64,000 bases of DNA from Cohnella zeiphila (GTDB lineage: Bacteria; Bacillota; Bacilli; Paenibacillales; Paenibacillaceae): positions 62,001 to 126,000 of the forward strand of contig NZ_JACJVO010000033.1 of NCBI RefSeq assembly GCF_014212055.1, read 5' to 3'. The notes under the pieces were generated by a model. That model ran no database searches. It was given only the letters and a program-made list of their open reading frames with translations, and was not told the DNA's origin. Numbering within the stretch: the first letter of the stretch is position 1; each line of letters begins with the position of its first letter. Made by a program: the position numbers and the translations under genes. This document shows positions 25,745 to 34,658 of this stretch, in pieces.

Positions 25745-25777
25745 GTGAACCGAATCATGTGAAATGAACCGGTTCAC
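25745..25777. promoter_or_regulatory. Inverted repeat upstream of the cfr-like gene
   Basis: GTGAACCG (25745-25752) and CGGTTCAC (25770-25777) are perfect inverted repeats, and the right half contains the 12-bp palindrome TGAACCGGTTCA (25765-25776). AATCATGT occurs beside both. A dimeric repressor site is likely; the regulator is unknown. The rest of 25636-25917 shows nothing else clear. Confidence 0.45.
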
Positions 25778-25920
25778 GAAATCATGTACGACCTCCATCA
25801 TCATCCCAATCATCCTCCAGATCGATTTGTTGTAACAACTCCGTGCAAATTAATCTTATCATAAATATCCGTACGGATGCTGCGGAACGAGTTCAAGTTC
25901 TTGTCATCCCGCAATGTAAA

Positions 25921-25940
25921 AAAGCCGCAACCGCGGCTTT
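25921..25940 (-). terminator. Terminator after cwlJ
   Basis: AAAGCCGC (25921-25928), loop AACC, GCGGCTTT (25933-25940), with an A-run on the plus-strand left side, that is a T-run for minus-strand transcripts. Confidence 0.85.
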
Positions 25941-25943
25941 CAA

Positions 25944-26387
25944 CTAAAACGTATTAAATATATTTTCACATTCTTCCACGGTCGGTTGATAAAAGCAGTG
26001 CTTCTTCCATCTTCCTACGAGCGGCTGATTATACCAAGTATCCGGACACGGTCCGGGATTTTCGAACGATCCCGGACGGAAATACCAGAGGGAGAACTCG
26101 GCCGGCCAATTCCGTTCCCCATTCACGGACCGTCGCGCCAGGCGGCGTTCCCTGTCTCTTGCGCTTTGATAGAACAAGCCATGCTGCAACGCTTCGAACG
26201 CATGCGGCTGGTTGATCATTTGGGGAATGGTCCGGATTCCTTTAAAATCGGAGCAATTCGCTCTGACCCGGTTAATGCCGACATTTCCAACAAGGAGCAT
26301 GCCCATTTCGCCTTCGGTCTCGGCTTCGGCTCGAAGCAACCTTGCCAACATATCGATATCCTGTTGCCTGGCTTTTACGACTGCCAT
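25944..26387 (-). CDS. cwlJ: Spore cortex-lytic cell wall hydrolase, CwlJ/SleB family
   Basis: The ATG at 26387 with GAGGTGGAG upstream gives 147 residues, the length of CwlJ; there is no signal peptide, as for CwlJ and unlike SleB. DIDMLARLLRAEAETEGEMGML holds the catalytic glutamate region, and VGNVGINRV, FKGIRTIPQMINQPHAFEA and the C-terminal ENPGPCPDTWYNQPLVGRWKK-type segment are conserved. It breaks down cortex peptidoglycan during germination. No gerQ is adjacent. Confidence 0.92.
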   Translation of the reverse strand: MAVVKARQQDIDMLARLLRAEAETEGEMGMLLVGNVGINRVRANCSDFKGIRTIPQMINQPHAFEALQHGLFYQSARDRERRLARRSVNGERNWPAEFSLWYFRPGSFENPGPCPDTWYNQPLVGRWKKHCFYQPTVEECENIFNTF

Positions 26388-26514
26388 TGGCTCCACCTCG
26401 TTTTGATTTCTAGGCTCATCATATTGAAGGTGAAGCGGATGTGTTACTCCGGCAGCCCGAATCTGTTCCACGAATATTTTTCATGTCCAAGCGGCCCTGC
26501 CGGCTTTTGAATAT

Positions 26515-26841
26515 TTATTGGTTGGCATGGTTTAGTGCGGCTAGCGAATGATCCAAAGCAGACTTGCATTTGCTCGCATCCGGATTCTTAGAACGAACCG
26601 CCGCCAAAACGCTGTCGATGGTACCGTCTATTTCGGTCCACGTTTTCCGATCGATTTTTCGAAGCTTCGGCTCGGCATCGTCCCAATCATGTTCCAATCG
26701 GTCGGCGCCCGTTTTCGCGTTCGCTAAGCTGCTGGAATCGACATTGTTAAGAATATCGTTTTCTACATCGACGAATTCGGTTAACTCCCCGGCTAATGTC
26801 GTTTGGGTAGAATCGGTCTGCGACGAGATGTGTTGATTCAT
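26515..26841 (-). CDS. Small helical protein of unknown function
   Basis: The ATG at 26841 (GGGGGA, nine bases) gives 108 residues; a longer frame to 26949 would run through a terminator hairpin and looks unreal. The product is almost wholly helical and acidic, with LAGELTEFVDVENDILNN and KTWTEIDGTIDSVLAAVRS suggesting a helical bundle. Similar sequences, as I remember them, usually follow a lipoprotein signal; here none is present, so it may be a truncated copy. No function can be assigned. Confidence 0.6.
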   Translation of the reverse strand: MNQHISSQTDSTQTTLAGELTEFVDVENDILNNVDSSSLANAKTGADRLEHDWDDAEPKLRKIDRKTWTEIDGTIDSVLAAVRSKNPDASKCKSALDHSLAALNHANQ

Positions 26842-26874
26842 CCAGACATATCCCCCGACCCCATTTACGAAAAA

Positions 26875-26897
26875 AAAGCCGCAATTATCGCGGCTTT
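26875..26897 (-). terminator. Terminator hairpin just upstream of the small helical protein gene
   Basis: AAAGCCGC (26875-26882), loop AATTATC, GCGGCTTT (26890-26897), followed by eight T on the minus strand. Stem and flank (GCGGCTTTCAA) equal those of the terminator at 25921-25940. It would stop transcription coming from upstream. Confidence 0.8.
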
Positions 26898-26976
26898 CAA
26901 AACGGACAATATTTATGTCTTCTGACAGGTCAAGCTTTGACAAATGCAAAGCTTTGATGCCGGCGCGGCGTAAGTG

Positions 26977-27948
26977 CTATCCTTGATAAAAGTTGCGATC
27001 CCATCTGTGAGTCTTAAGCTTGGCGAGTTGTTCCTTGGACAGTCCGCGTCCGTCGCCGACCTTCATGTTGCGCTCTACGTTGCTCACGGTGCGCATGCCC
27101 GGGATGACCGTCGAAACGGCGGGATGGCTAAGCACGAAACGCAGAGCGGTCTCCGCCATGTCATTCACGGCGATGCCGAGATCGGCGGCGATGCCGTTCA
27201 CCCGGTCGTATACTTGTTGCTTGCGGTCGCCGCGGAAATAATGATTTCGGAAATCGCCCTCTTCGAACGTCGTTTCCGACGTCACTTTGCCCGTCAGTCC
27301 GCCTTCGTCCAGCGCGACACGGACAATGACGCCGACATTGTGCTTCTCGCAAGCTTGCAGGAGCCCGTCTTCCGGGGATTGGTCAAAAATGTTGTAAATA
27401 ACCTGAACCGTGTCGACAACGCCGGTCTCGATCAACTTGATGGCGTTGTTCGGCTGATGGTCGTTGATGGACACGCCGAAATAGCGAATCTTTCCTTGCT
27501 CCTTCAGCTTCCTTACACCTTCCAGCCAATCCCCCTGTCCGACCCATTCGTCGGACCAGACATGAAATTGCTGCACGTCGATCGTCTCGAGACCCAGGTT
27601 CCGAAGACTGGTCTCCGTACAGGAGATCACGTGATCCGCGGGAAACGCCTCGTTTGCCGATATGCCGGAAGGAGCCGGCCAGATGCGGTTTTTGGGCGGA
27701 ATCTTGGTGGCGACATAAATGGGCTTGGAATGCTCTTTTACGACCTGACCCACCAGCCGCTCGCTATGGCCTTCTCCGTATCCCAGAGCGGTGTCGATGA
27801 AGTTAAGGCCTAGCTCGATGGATCTGTTCAGCGCCCTCAACGATTCGTCGTCCGATGCGCCGAGCCAGCCCGATTTGCCGATTCCCCAGGCTCCGTAACC
27901 GATCTCCGAGATGGATAAGCCCGTTCTGCCAAGCGTTCTGTAGTTCAA
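26977..27948 (-). CDS. Aldo/keto reductase
   Basis: 323 residues, starting at a TTG with AGGAGG eight bases upstream. The catalytic tetrad is visible: D and Y in FIDTALGYGEGHSE, K in IYVATKIPPK, and H in VQQFHVWSDEW. YFGVSINDHQPN and the C-terminal STVIPGMRTVSNVERN (NADPH-binding) also match. It reduces aldehydes or ketones with NADPH, or does the reverse; the substrate is not evident. It stands alone, with a 318-base gap before the divergent MBL gene where I see no clear control site. Confidence 0.92.
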   Translation of the reverse strand: MNYRTLGRTGLSISEIGYGAWGIGKSGWLGASDDESLRALNRSIELGLNFIDTALGYGEGHSERLVGQVVKEHSKPIYVATKIPPKNRIWPAPSGISANEAFPADHVISCTETSLRNLGLETIDVQQFHVWSDEWVGQGDWLEGVRKLKEQGKIRYFGVSINDHQPNNAIKLIETGVVDTVQVIYNIFDQSPEDGLLQACEKHNVGVIVRVALDEGGLTGKVTSETTFEEGDFRNHYFRGDRKQQVYDRVNGIAADLGIAVNDMAETALRFVLSHPAVSTVIPGMRTVSNVERNMKVGDGRGLSKEQLAKLKTHRWDRNFYQG

Positions 27949-28266
27949 TTTGGTTTCCTCCTCAGTCTTCTATCTTCTTCGCAAGCACGGCATTCCTTTT
28001 GCTGTTCCCTTCTATTGTAGCGAAGACAAGAGCTAGATTTAAGTACTGAAAACAAGATGAGTTAGTTACGCCGAGTTTACCGCCTATCCGATCTGCCGTT
28101 CCAGCGTCGACACTGCCGTCCGAAATGTAAACTTCCCGATGTTCAAAATGTCTCCCGTTTTTCGTATACTGGAAGAAACAACTCCTTCTTGGCAGCTATC
28201 AGAATGAAAATAAAATTGGAATTCGCATCGATTAATCGGAAATACCAGAAGGAGGAGAACAGACAA

Positions 28267-29328
28267 ATGAACGATTGGAACCGATCTCTACGCGCCAAGA
28301 ACGGCAAATTCCAGAACGAAATCCCCGCAGCCGTAAAAATGGGGGCAGCCGACATGGTGTCGCTGCTTCGCGACTTCTTATCGTCTACGTCCCAAAGAAG
28401 GCCGAAGCAGCCGCTTCCTATCGTTCCTGTTCAGTCCGGCACGCTTCGCGACGGAAAGGACAAGTTTATTTGGTTCGGACATTCGGCATCCTTGCTGCAG
28501 ATTGAAAGGAAGACCATCCTGATCGATCCGATGCTGGGCAAGAATCCATCGCCGATTCCTTTATCCCGCAATCGCAGATACAGCGTTCATCTGCCGATAA
28601 CGATCGAAGAGCTGCCTCCGATCGATATCGTGGTCCTGTCGCATGATCACTACGATCATCTCGACTCCTCCTCCATTCGCAAGCTTATTCCGAAGGCCGG
28701 CGTTTTTCTCGTTCCGCTCGGAGTCGGCAAGCGAATCCGAAAGCTTGGAGCATCGCCGGATGCCGTCATCGAGCTGGACTGGGGGGAAGAACGGATCATT
28801 CAGGGCATCCGCTTTGTGTGCACGCCGGCGAGACATTTCTCGGGGAGAGGGCTGTTCGACCGGGATTCCACTCTATGGTGCTCGTATGTCATCAAGACGG
28901 AAGAGAGAAGTCTCTTCTACAGCGGGGACGGAGGCTACGGGCCCCACTTTGAACGAATCGGGAAGCAGCACGGACCGTTCGAGCTGGCCATTATGGAATG
29001 CGGGCAATACGACAAGCGGTGGAGCGGGGTGCATATGTTTCCGGAGGAGACGCTGCAAGCGTATCGAGACGTCCAAGGCGGGGTTCTGTTGCCCGTTCAT
29101 TGGGGAGGCTTCACTCTGGCCCTGCACGATTGGAACGACCCCGCGAGAAGAATTTCGGCCGCGGCCGAAAAGCAGAGGATTCCTTACCGGATTCCGAAAA
29201 TCGGCGAAGTCGTCTACCTGGAGTCGATTCGCCATTCAACGCAACAGGATCTCTGGTGGCGGGAGCAAGAAGGAAAATCTACGAAGGCCTCTGCCGGCGA
29301 GCGGCAGGCAAGCACACGTCCCATCTGA
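28267..29328 (+). CDS. MBL-fold metallohydrolase (NAPE-PLD/UlaG-like)
   Basis: The ATG at 28267 has GGAGGAG nine bases upstream; 353 residues. The zinc motif is HDHYDHLD, and FIWFGHSASLLQIERKTILIDPML before it is typical of the N-acyl-phosphatidylethanolamine phospholipase D-like branch. Further ligands fit TPARHFSGRG, YSGDGGYG and LPVHWGGF. Probable phosphodiesterase or lactonase; the natural substrate is unknown. It ends before a strong terminator. Confidence 0.9.
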   Translation: MNDWNRSLRAKNGKFQNEIPAAVKMGAADMVSLLRDFLSSTSQRRPKQPLPIVPVQSGTLRDGKDKFIWFGHSASLLQIERKTILIDPMLGKNPSPIPLSRNRRYSVHLPITIEELPPIDIVVLSHDHYDHLDSSSIRKLIPKAGVFLVPLGVGKRIRKLGASPDAVIELDWGEERIIQGIRFVCTPARHFSGRGLFDRDSTLWCSYVIKTEERSLFYSGDGGYGPHFERIGKQHGPFELAIMECGQYDKRWSGVHMFPEETLQAYRDVQGGVLLPVHWGGFTLALHDWNDPARRISAAAEKQRIPYRIPKIGEVVYLESIRHSTQQDLWWREQEGKSTKASAGERQASTRPI

Positions 29329-29348
29329 TATCCTGTCCGCCCGTATGA

Positions 29349-29384
29349 TGAGGTCAGCCGGTTGTTGCCGGCCGACCTCTTTTT
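29349..29384 (+). terminator. Rho-independent terminator after the MBL gene
   Basis: GAGGTCAGCCGG (29349-29360) pairs with CCGGCCGACCTC (29367-29378) with one mismatch, then five T. It also separates the convergent serine hydrolase gene. Confidence 0.85.
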
Positions 29385-29471
29385 GTTGACGAGGCGCACG
29401 GAATAGCGGGTTGGCCCGCGTCGCCCGGGATCGTCATTTTGCAGCGAAACAGCATGTCTTCCTATAAGCCC

Positions 29472-30614
29472 TTACAGGCAAGCGTAGACGATATTTCTCA
29501 ACCGGGGATGCACGTAGGATTTCTGGCTGTTCAGCAGATGCTGGGCATACATGACGGTCAGCCTGGATTCCGGATCGATTATCGCCAGGCAACCGGCCAA
29601 TCCGGTCCAGCCGAATTCGCCGCCGGCCAGACTCAGCGATCCGCTGCCGGCGCTTGAGCAGTGGGTTCGGACGCCCAGCCCGTAGCCATAACCGTTGCGG
29701 TCCGTTCGCCCCCGGCAGTAATCTCTGCGGGTGTTATCATCCAAATGATCGGTCCGCATCAGGTCCACGGACGCCGGCGACAGAATGCGTACGCCATCCG
29801 TGCTTGTGCCGCGGTTGGTCAGCACATTCAGGAACCGGGCATAGTCGCTTACGGTCGAGAACAGACCTCCTCCCCCGCTCTCATATTCCGTCCCTAGCCG
29901 ATAACGATTCTCGTCCATGCGGACCGGTTGACCCAACGCATCGTCGTATTCATACTGCGGAGCCAGTCGTTCGAGCTGTTCCTCCGACAGCCCGAAGCCG
30001 GTGTCGCGCATGCCGAGGGGTCCGGTAATCATATCGCGTACATAGGCTCCGAATCGTCTGCCGTCCACCACTTCGACGAGTGCCGCGAGAACGTCATGAC
30101 ACAGGCTGTAGTTCCAGTGCGTGCCCGGCTCGAACAGCAGGGGCTCCTTCGCAAGCGCCGCCGCGAATTCGCGTGTCGGCACTTTACCGTTCGTACGATG
30201 GAAGACTTCCTTAAGGGAAGGCGTCTCTATGTCGTAGGAGAAGCCGGCCGTCATGACGAACAGATCGCGCACCGTGATCGGACGCGTCGCACGCGCGAGC
30301 TCGATTCCGCCGTTGGTCAGCGTTCTCTTTACCGTCATCTCGGCGTATTCAGGAAGATATTCCGCCAGAGGATCGTTTAGCAGCATCGCGCCTCTCTCCA
30401 CGAGCTGAAGAGCTGCCGTGCACGTTAAGATCTTCGTCATCGAGTAGAGGTTGAAGATGTGCGACTCGCGGATGGGGGTCTTTTCTTCCAAGTTGGCGAA
30501 GCCGCTTCGGTAACGGAATACCGGAACATTATTCTGCATCACGAGAACCTCAGCCCACGGAATGCGCCAGGAAGTGATACGATCGATGAATTGGGATAGC
30601 GGCTTGAAATCCAT
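29472..30614 (-). CDS. Serine hydrolase, beta-lactamase class C/esterase family
   Basis: 380 residues with AAGGAGGAG before the ATG. The SxxK nucleophile motif is SMTK (FNLYSMTKILTC), the tyrosine motif is YSLCHD (usually YSN), and the third motif appears as GWTGLAG where HTG is expected. There is no signal peptide, so it is cytoplasmic. Such proteins are esterases or D-amino acid peptidases more often than beta-lactamases. It is divergent from an HxlR regulator 145 bases away, which probably controls it. Confidence 0.88.
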   Translation of the reverse strand: MDFKPLSQFIDRITSWRIPWAEVLVMQNNVPVFRYRSGFANLEEKTPIRESHIFNLYSMTKILTCTAALQLVERGAMLLNDPLAEYLPEYAEMTVKRTLTNGGIELARATRPITVRDLFVMTAGFSYDIETPSLKEVFHRTNGKVPTREFAAALAKEPLLFEPGTHWNYSLCHDVLAALVEVVDGRRFGAYVRDMITGPLGMRDTGFGLSEEQLERLAPQYEYDDALGQPVRMDENRYRLGTEYESGGGGLFSTVSDYARFLNVLTNRGTSTDGVRILSPASVDLMRTDHLDDNTRRDYCRGRTDRNGYGYGLGVRTHCSSAGSGSLSLAGGEFGWTGLAGCLAIIDPESRLTVMYAQHLLNSQKSYVHPRLRNIVYACL

Positions 30615-30759
30615 GCTTTTTTCTCCTCCTTAGACCCTTCGCTTTGCTTCATTGCATTTCAAGGTGCTGGATTTATAATAAGAGCAATATATCCCGTCTT
30701 GAAAGTAGGCACCTTTTTATTAGATAGGAACCAAAAGGTAACCAACGGAGGAGAAATGG

Positions 30760-31089
30760 ATGATACAGAAGAAGGAATTGCCCCCTTGTCCGGTTGCAAC
30801 GATCATCGGCTTAATCGGCAATAAGTGGAAGCTCTTCATCATTCGAGATCTGTTGACGGGATCCAAGCGTTTCGGGGAATTGAGGAAAGGAATACCGGAG
30901 ATCAGTCAAAAGGTATTAACCCAGAATCTGCGGGCGATGGAGGAAGACGGCATCATTACCCGGAAGGTCTATCCGGAAGTTCCTCCCAGAGTTGAATATG
31001 AATTAAGTGATTTGGGCGATACCTTAAGACCCATCTTCGATCTAATGCGGGTCTGGGGTCGAAATTATCAGAAGTTGGTTAAGGAATGA
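30760..31089 (+). CDS. HxlR-family transcriptional regulator
   Basis: 109 residues with GGAGGAG upstream. The winged helix is plain: PVATIIGLIGNKWKLFIIRDLL, GSKRFGELRKGIPEISQKVL, and the wing VYPEVPPRVEYELSDLG. The N-terminal cysteine (PPCPV) stands where redox- or aldehyde-sensing members have theirs. Divergent from the serine hydrolase. TAGGCACCTTTT and AAAAGGTAACC between the genes might be its half-sites. Confidence 0.92.
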   Translation: MIQKKELPPCPVATIIGLIGNKWKLFIIRDLLTGSKRFGELRKGIPEISQKVLTQNLRAMEEDGIITRKVYPEVPPRVEYELSDLGDTLRPIFDLMRVWGRNYQKLVKE

Positions 31090-31158
31090 GCGGTTTCGGC
31101 GAGATTCGGCCCATCCGGCGATCCGATGACGGATACGGATGCCGGACGGGCCGAACGG

Positions 31159-32034
31159 TCAGCATTCTGCATGGGTCAATTCGTTCGTGAACATTTGCTT
31201 GTACGCTTGCGGCTTCAGCTTAACGGCCGATTCCGGCGCGTAATGGATTTGAATGGAGCGACGGCGCTTGTTGGAAAAGTTCGGCGGCGTTCCATGATGC
31301 AGCAGTCCCGAAAAAAGGAGCGCTCCTCCCGGCTGCAGCGGCACGGCAACGTCGCGATCGACCTGCACGCTCACGTCGCATATTTGCCAATCCCTTACCG
31401 CGTAATGCGGCGTGGCCCCGGTCCGGTGGGAGTACGGGATGACGTGCATGCAGCCATTATCGAGCTCTGCCGGATCCAGGGCGATCCAGATGCCGATGAC
31501 CGACTTGTCGTATGCCAGATTGCCATATGCCATGTCCTGATGCCAAGGCTTCTCGGCCCCGCCCGAAGGCGGCTTCAAAATGGCCTGATCCTGAACCATT
31601 TTTGGCTTCTCGCCAAGCAGCTTCTCCATCGCGCGCAATATCTCGCGGTGGTCGATGATGGCCCTAAGCCGGGGCTCATGGTCCGCATATTCGTAAACCT
31701 TGCGCGCCGCAAGCTCTTTGGCCTCGTCGGTAAGAAGCTCGGACTTCGGCTTGACGAATTGGACTCTCGAACCGACGGAACGATCATAAATAATATCCAT
31801 TAAAGCGTCGATCGACGTGCGGATTTCCTGCTCGTTCAGTACCCGGTCGACGACCAGATACCCTCGTTCCCAAAACTGCCTGACGTGTTCCTCGTTTAAT
31901 TGCTCCATGCTTGCGATTCGATCTTTCGGTAAATTATCGTATCGATACATCGTGCCGGCGATCGTCTGCGCGAGCTGAACCTCCTCCGTATTGTCGTAGG
32001 AAAACAGAGTTCGGTTCGGCGTTTTCTTCTCCAT
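31159..32034 (-). CDS. Phytanoyl-CoA dioxygenase (PhyH) family protein
   Basis: 291 residues with GAAGGAGG before the ATG. The non-haem iron ligands are HQD (KPWHQDMAYGN) and the later histidine in LFSGLLHHGTPPN, with an arginine for 2-oxoglutarate in RRRSIQIHY. IWIALDPAELDNGCMHVIPYSH is typical. It hydroxylates a small organic compound using 2-oxoglutarate and oxygen. An AraC regulator gene lies upstream on the same strand. Confidence 0.9.
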   Translation of the reverse strand: MEKKTPNRTLFSYDNTEEVQLAQTIAGTMYRYDNLPKDRIASMEQLNEEHVRQFWERGYLVVDRVLNEQEIRTSIDALMDIIYDRSVGSRVQFVKPKSELLTDEAKELAARKVYEYADHEPRLRAIIDHREILRAMEKLLGEKPKMVQDQAILKPPSGGAEKPWHQDMAYGNLAYDKSVIGIWIALDPAELDNGCMHVIPYSHRTGATPHYAVRDWQICDVSVQVDRDVAVPLQPGGALLFSGLLHHGTPPNFSNKRRRSIQIHYAPESAVKLKPQAYKQMFTNELTHAEC

Positions 32035-32189
32035 TCGGACGGCTCCTCCTTCAGCTTCCTGCGGATTGGTTGTTCGTTTTTATTGTACCGGGGAGAAGGA
32101 GGACGGCGAATGTCCGCAAACCGATAATTTTTATACTGAAACCGGAATTCCGTTCGGCCCGACTGCCGCCGGAGAATGGCGAAACGCCG

Positions 32190-33041
32190 CTAACCTTTAT
32201 GCGGAATCGATGGCGGCACGTTCCCTTTATATGCGGAAGGCGGCACGCCGTATTTGGCTTTGAACTGTTTGCTGAACAAGTATACATTGGAGTAATGGAG
32301 CGCATCGGCCACCTGCGAAACGTTCATCGAGGTTTCCGCCAGCAGCATAGCCGCCCTCTCGAGACGAACTTCCGTGATGAAAGATTTGATCGAGCTGCCG
32401 GTGCAGGTTTTAAACAGCACATTCAAGTATTCCGGAGAGAGCTGCGCCTCTTCGGCAAGCTCTTGATGGGAGATTCGCCGTCCGGGGTCTTCCCGAATTT
32501 TGGCGACGAGCCGCTCGATCAACGGTTTGTGTTTGTCGGCCGGCGACGAAGGCGCCGGCTGCTGGCTTTGGTATATATGCAGCAACGCATGCTTCAGCAG
32601 AAGATCGTATTCCTGTTCGCGCCATGCATCATCGGAGTGGACGACTTGTAAAATGCGGTTCAGCAGGGATTCAAACAGGAACGGATCCTTCACCTGTGCA
32701 AACCTGCCTGGCATCAGCTCCGGATTCCAAGATTTGCCCGTCCGGCAGTCCATCGCGTCGAAATGGGCGAAAATGACCGTCAACCGGTCGGCCGGATCCT
32801 GTACCGCCTCCGGTCGATCGCCGGGCCGGATCAGGAAGCAGCTGCCTTTCCCAATCGTATATTCGGCGCCGCCGAGCTTCATCCGCCCCTTGCCTGATAC
32901 CGCATACCATAAATCATAATCCGGCAGCGGCTGCGGACACCAGTTCCAGCCCGGCTCGCAACGCGCTTTGCTGCTCCTGTGATTGCCGAGAAGCCGGACA
33001 TCCCTAAACGGCAGCAGTTCCCGTTTCAAATGATCGGACAT
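32190..33041 (-). CDS. AraC-family regulator with cupin-like sensing domain
   Basis: The ATG at 33041 with AGGGAG upstream gives 283 residues. The N-terminal half has cupin-type strands (DYDLWYAVSGKGRMKLGGAEYTIGKGSCFLIRPGD), and the C-terminal pair of helix-turn-helix motifs is RRISHQELAEEAQLSPEYLNVLF-like with NVSQVADALHYSNVYLFSKQF. Sugar-responsive regulators of catabolic genes have this plan. It may control the PhyH gene downstream. The stretch 33042-33293 holds no gene that I can see. Confidence 0.92.
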   Translation of the reverse strand: MSDHLKRELLPFRDVRLLGNHRSSKARCEPGWNWCPQPLPDYDLWYAVSGKGRMKLGGAEYTIGKGSCFLIRPGDRPEAVQDPADRLTVIFAHFDAMDCRTGKSWNPELMPGRFAQVKDPFLFESLLNRILQVVHSDDAWREQEYDLLLKHALLHIYQSQQPAPSSPADKHKPLIERLVAKIREDPGRRISHQELAEEAQLSPEYLNVLFKTCTGSSIKSFITEVRLERAAMLLAETSMNVSQVADALHYSNVYLFSKQFKAKYGVPPSAYKGNVPPSIPHKG

Positions 33042-33293
33042 GGGGCCCACTCCCTTGACTTTTAATTGCATGTTATCATAAATAACTTGCAACGGTCCCC
33101 ATACAAACGATCCGTATCTCTTATTTATCGGAATTCATAAACTTTACATAATATATTTTATGTAGCCTATAAAAACGCAAGCCTTAGGCCCGCGCTGTTT
33201 GTTCACCGGAGTCATGGACATATAAAAATGGCGCTTAAGGTGTCGTTCCCATCCGGTTCAGAAGTACGCGCGAATGCCCAGTCCGGAGACTGG

Positions 33294-34301
33294 TCATTTT
33301 GAGAGTCCGACTCCTCCCCTATTACCGCTTCTATTGCTGCTGTGTCCCGGGGACAGCCTGGCCGACGGGTCGATGTACACTTTCGCATTGTTGACGGCGG
33401 TAGGCGCTTCTCCGAACCCGACCGCGATCAGCTTCAACTTGCCGGGATAAGCGGTGATGTCTCCCGCGGCGAAGATGCCGGAAACGTTCGTCTCCATGCG
33501 GGAGTCGACCCGGATGGAGCCTCCCTCCATCTCGATTCCCCACTGCGCGATGGGACCTGGCGCGGACACGAACCCATGGCTCACGATCACATCATCGACT
33601 TCCTCCTCGCGCTCGGCTCCGGACGCGAGGTCGCGCAGCGTCGCCCGTTCGATCCGCTCCGCTCCGGCCAAGCCGGCGATCTCCCAAGGAGCTTTGACCT
33701 CGACGGAAGAAGCCAGAAGATTCCGGACGCTGTGCTCATGAGCACGGAACTTGTCTCTCCGGTGCACAAGCGTCACCTTCTCCGCGATCGGTTCCAGCAT
33801 CAGCGCCCAATCGACCGCCGAATCCCCTCCTCCCGTAATCAGCACCTTTTGACCCGCGAACCGGCTCAGATCCGAGATCGCGTAATGCAGGTTGGCGCGC
33901 TCGTAGCCTGAGGTTCCCTCCAATTCCAGCCGTCTCGGCTCGAAAACGCCGATCCCGCCGGTGATAATGACCGCCCGCGCGCGGCGAACGCATCGGTCGG
34001 TGACGACTTCGAAGCTCCGCTCCTCCAGCTTGTTCACCTGCAGGACCTGTTCGTTCAGACAGATATCGACCGGAAAATGCCGCATCTGCTCCACGAGCCG
34101 GTCCACCAGCTCCTGAGCCGTCACTTTCGGGAAACCCGCAACGTCGTAAATATATTTCTCCGGATATAAAGCGGAAAGCTGCCCTCCCAGCTGGGGCAAG
34201 CTCTCGATCAATGTGACGGAAGCGTTCCTCATGCCGCCGTAGAAAGCGGCGAACAAGCCGGCAGGTCCGCCGCCGATAATGATCAGGTCCGAATCGTTCA
34301 T
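33294..34301 (-). CDS. Ferredoxin-NADP reductase, YumC/thioredoxin reductase-like
   Basis: The ATG at 34301 has GAGAGGAAG upstream; 335 residues. FAD motif IIGGGPAGLFAAFYGGMR is at the N terminus, the NADPH motif VLITGGGDSAVDWALML in the middle, and GIFAAGDITAYPGKLKLIAVGFGEA near the C terminus. The CxxC of thioredoxin reductase is absent, as in YumC-type ferredoxin reductases. It lies 43 bases after the ferredoxin gene, so the pair moves electrons between NADPH and ferredoxin, probably feeding the membrane flavin system encoded upstream. Confidence 0.92.
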   Translation of the reverse strand: MNDSDLIIIGGGPAGLFAAFYGGMRNASVTLIESLPQLGGQLSALYPEKYIYDVAGFPKVTAQELVDRLVEQMRHFPVDICLNEQVLQVNKLEERSFEVVTDRCVRRARAVIITGGIGVFEPRRLELEGTSGYERANLHYAISDLSRFAGQKVLITGGGDSAVDWALMLEPIAEKVTLVHRRDKFRAHEHSVRNLLASSVEVKAPWEIAGLAGAERIERATLRDLASGAEREEEVDDVIVSHGFVSAPGPIAQWGIEMEGGSIRVDSRMETNVSGIFAAGDITAYPGKLKLIAVGFGEAPTAVNNAKVYIDPSARLSPGHSSNRSGNRGGVGLSK

Positions 34302-34344
34302 GGGGTGTCTTCCTCTCTTGCTTCTTCTTGGGTCGCGTCCCGAT

Positions 34345-34575
34345 TTAGAAGGGGCGTTCGCTGCATTTGATCGAATCCGTCGGGCATCCGTCGAGGGCGT
34401 CTTGAAGATCGTCATGCAGATTCCCGGGAATGGCCGTCACCCCTCTGTTCCGGTCGTTATCGTAAATGGCCGTCGCCAGCCCCTCGTCGTCATAATCGAA
34501 AAGATCGGGCGCCGTGGCGCCGCACGCTCCGCAAGCAATGCAAGTATCCTGGTCTACTCTCGTGTATAGTGCCAT
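34345..34575 (-). CDS. 4Fe-4S ferredoxin
   Basis: The ATG at 34575 has GGAGGG upstream; 76 residues, acidic. Cysteines CIACGAC and the later GCPTDSI give one 4Fe-4S cluster of the Bacillus Fer type. It is the electron carrier partner of the reductase encoded next. Confidence 0.93.
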   Translation of the reverse strand: MALYTRVDQDTCIACGACGATAPDLFDYDDEGLATAIYDNDRNRGVTAIPGNLHDDLQDALDGCPTDSIKCSERPF

Positions 34576-34608
34576 GCGTTGTTCCCTCCAAAGTTGTTGT
34601 TGTCTGCG

Positions 34609-34627
34609 AGCTTTCGAATCGAAAGCT
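34609..34627. promoter_or_regulatory. Short perfect hairpin between the rnfD-like and ferredoxin genes
   Basis: AGCTTTCG (34609-34616), AAT, CGAAAGCT (34620-34627). There is no T-run, so an operator or mRNA processing site is more likely than a terminator. Confidence 0.35.
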
Positions 34628-34658
34628 TGACCGCGAGTATAGAAAAACATTCTTTCAT

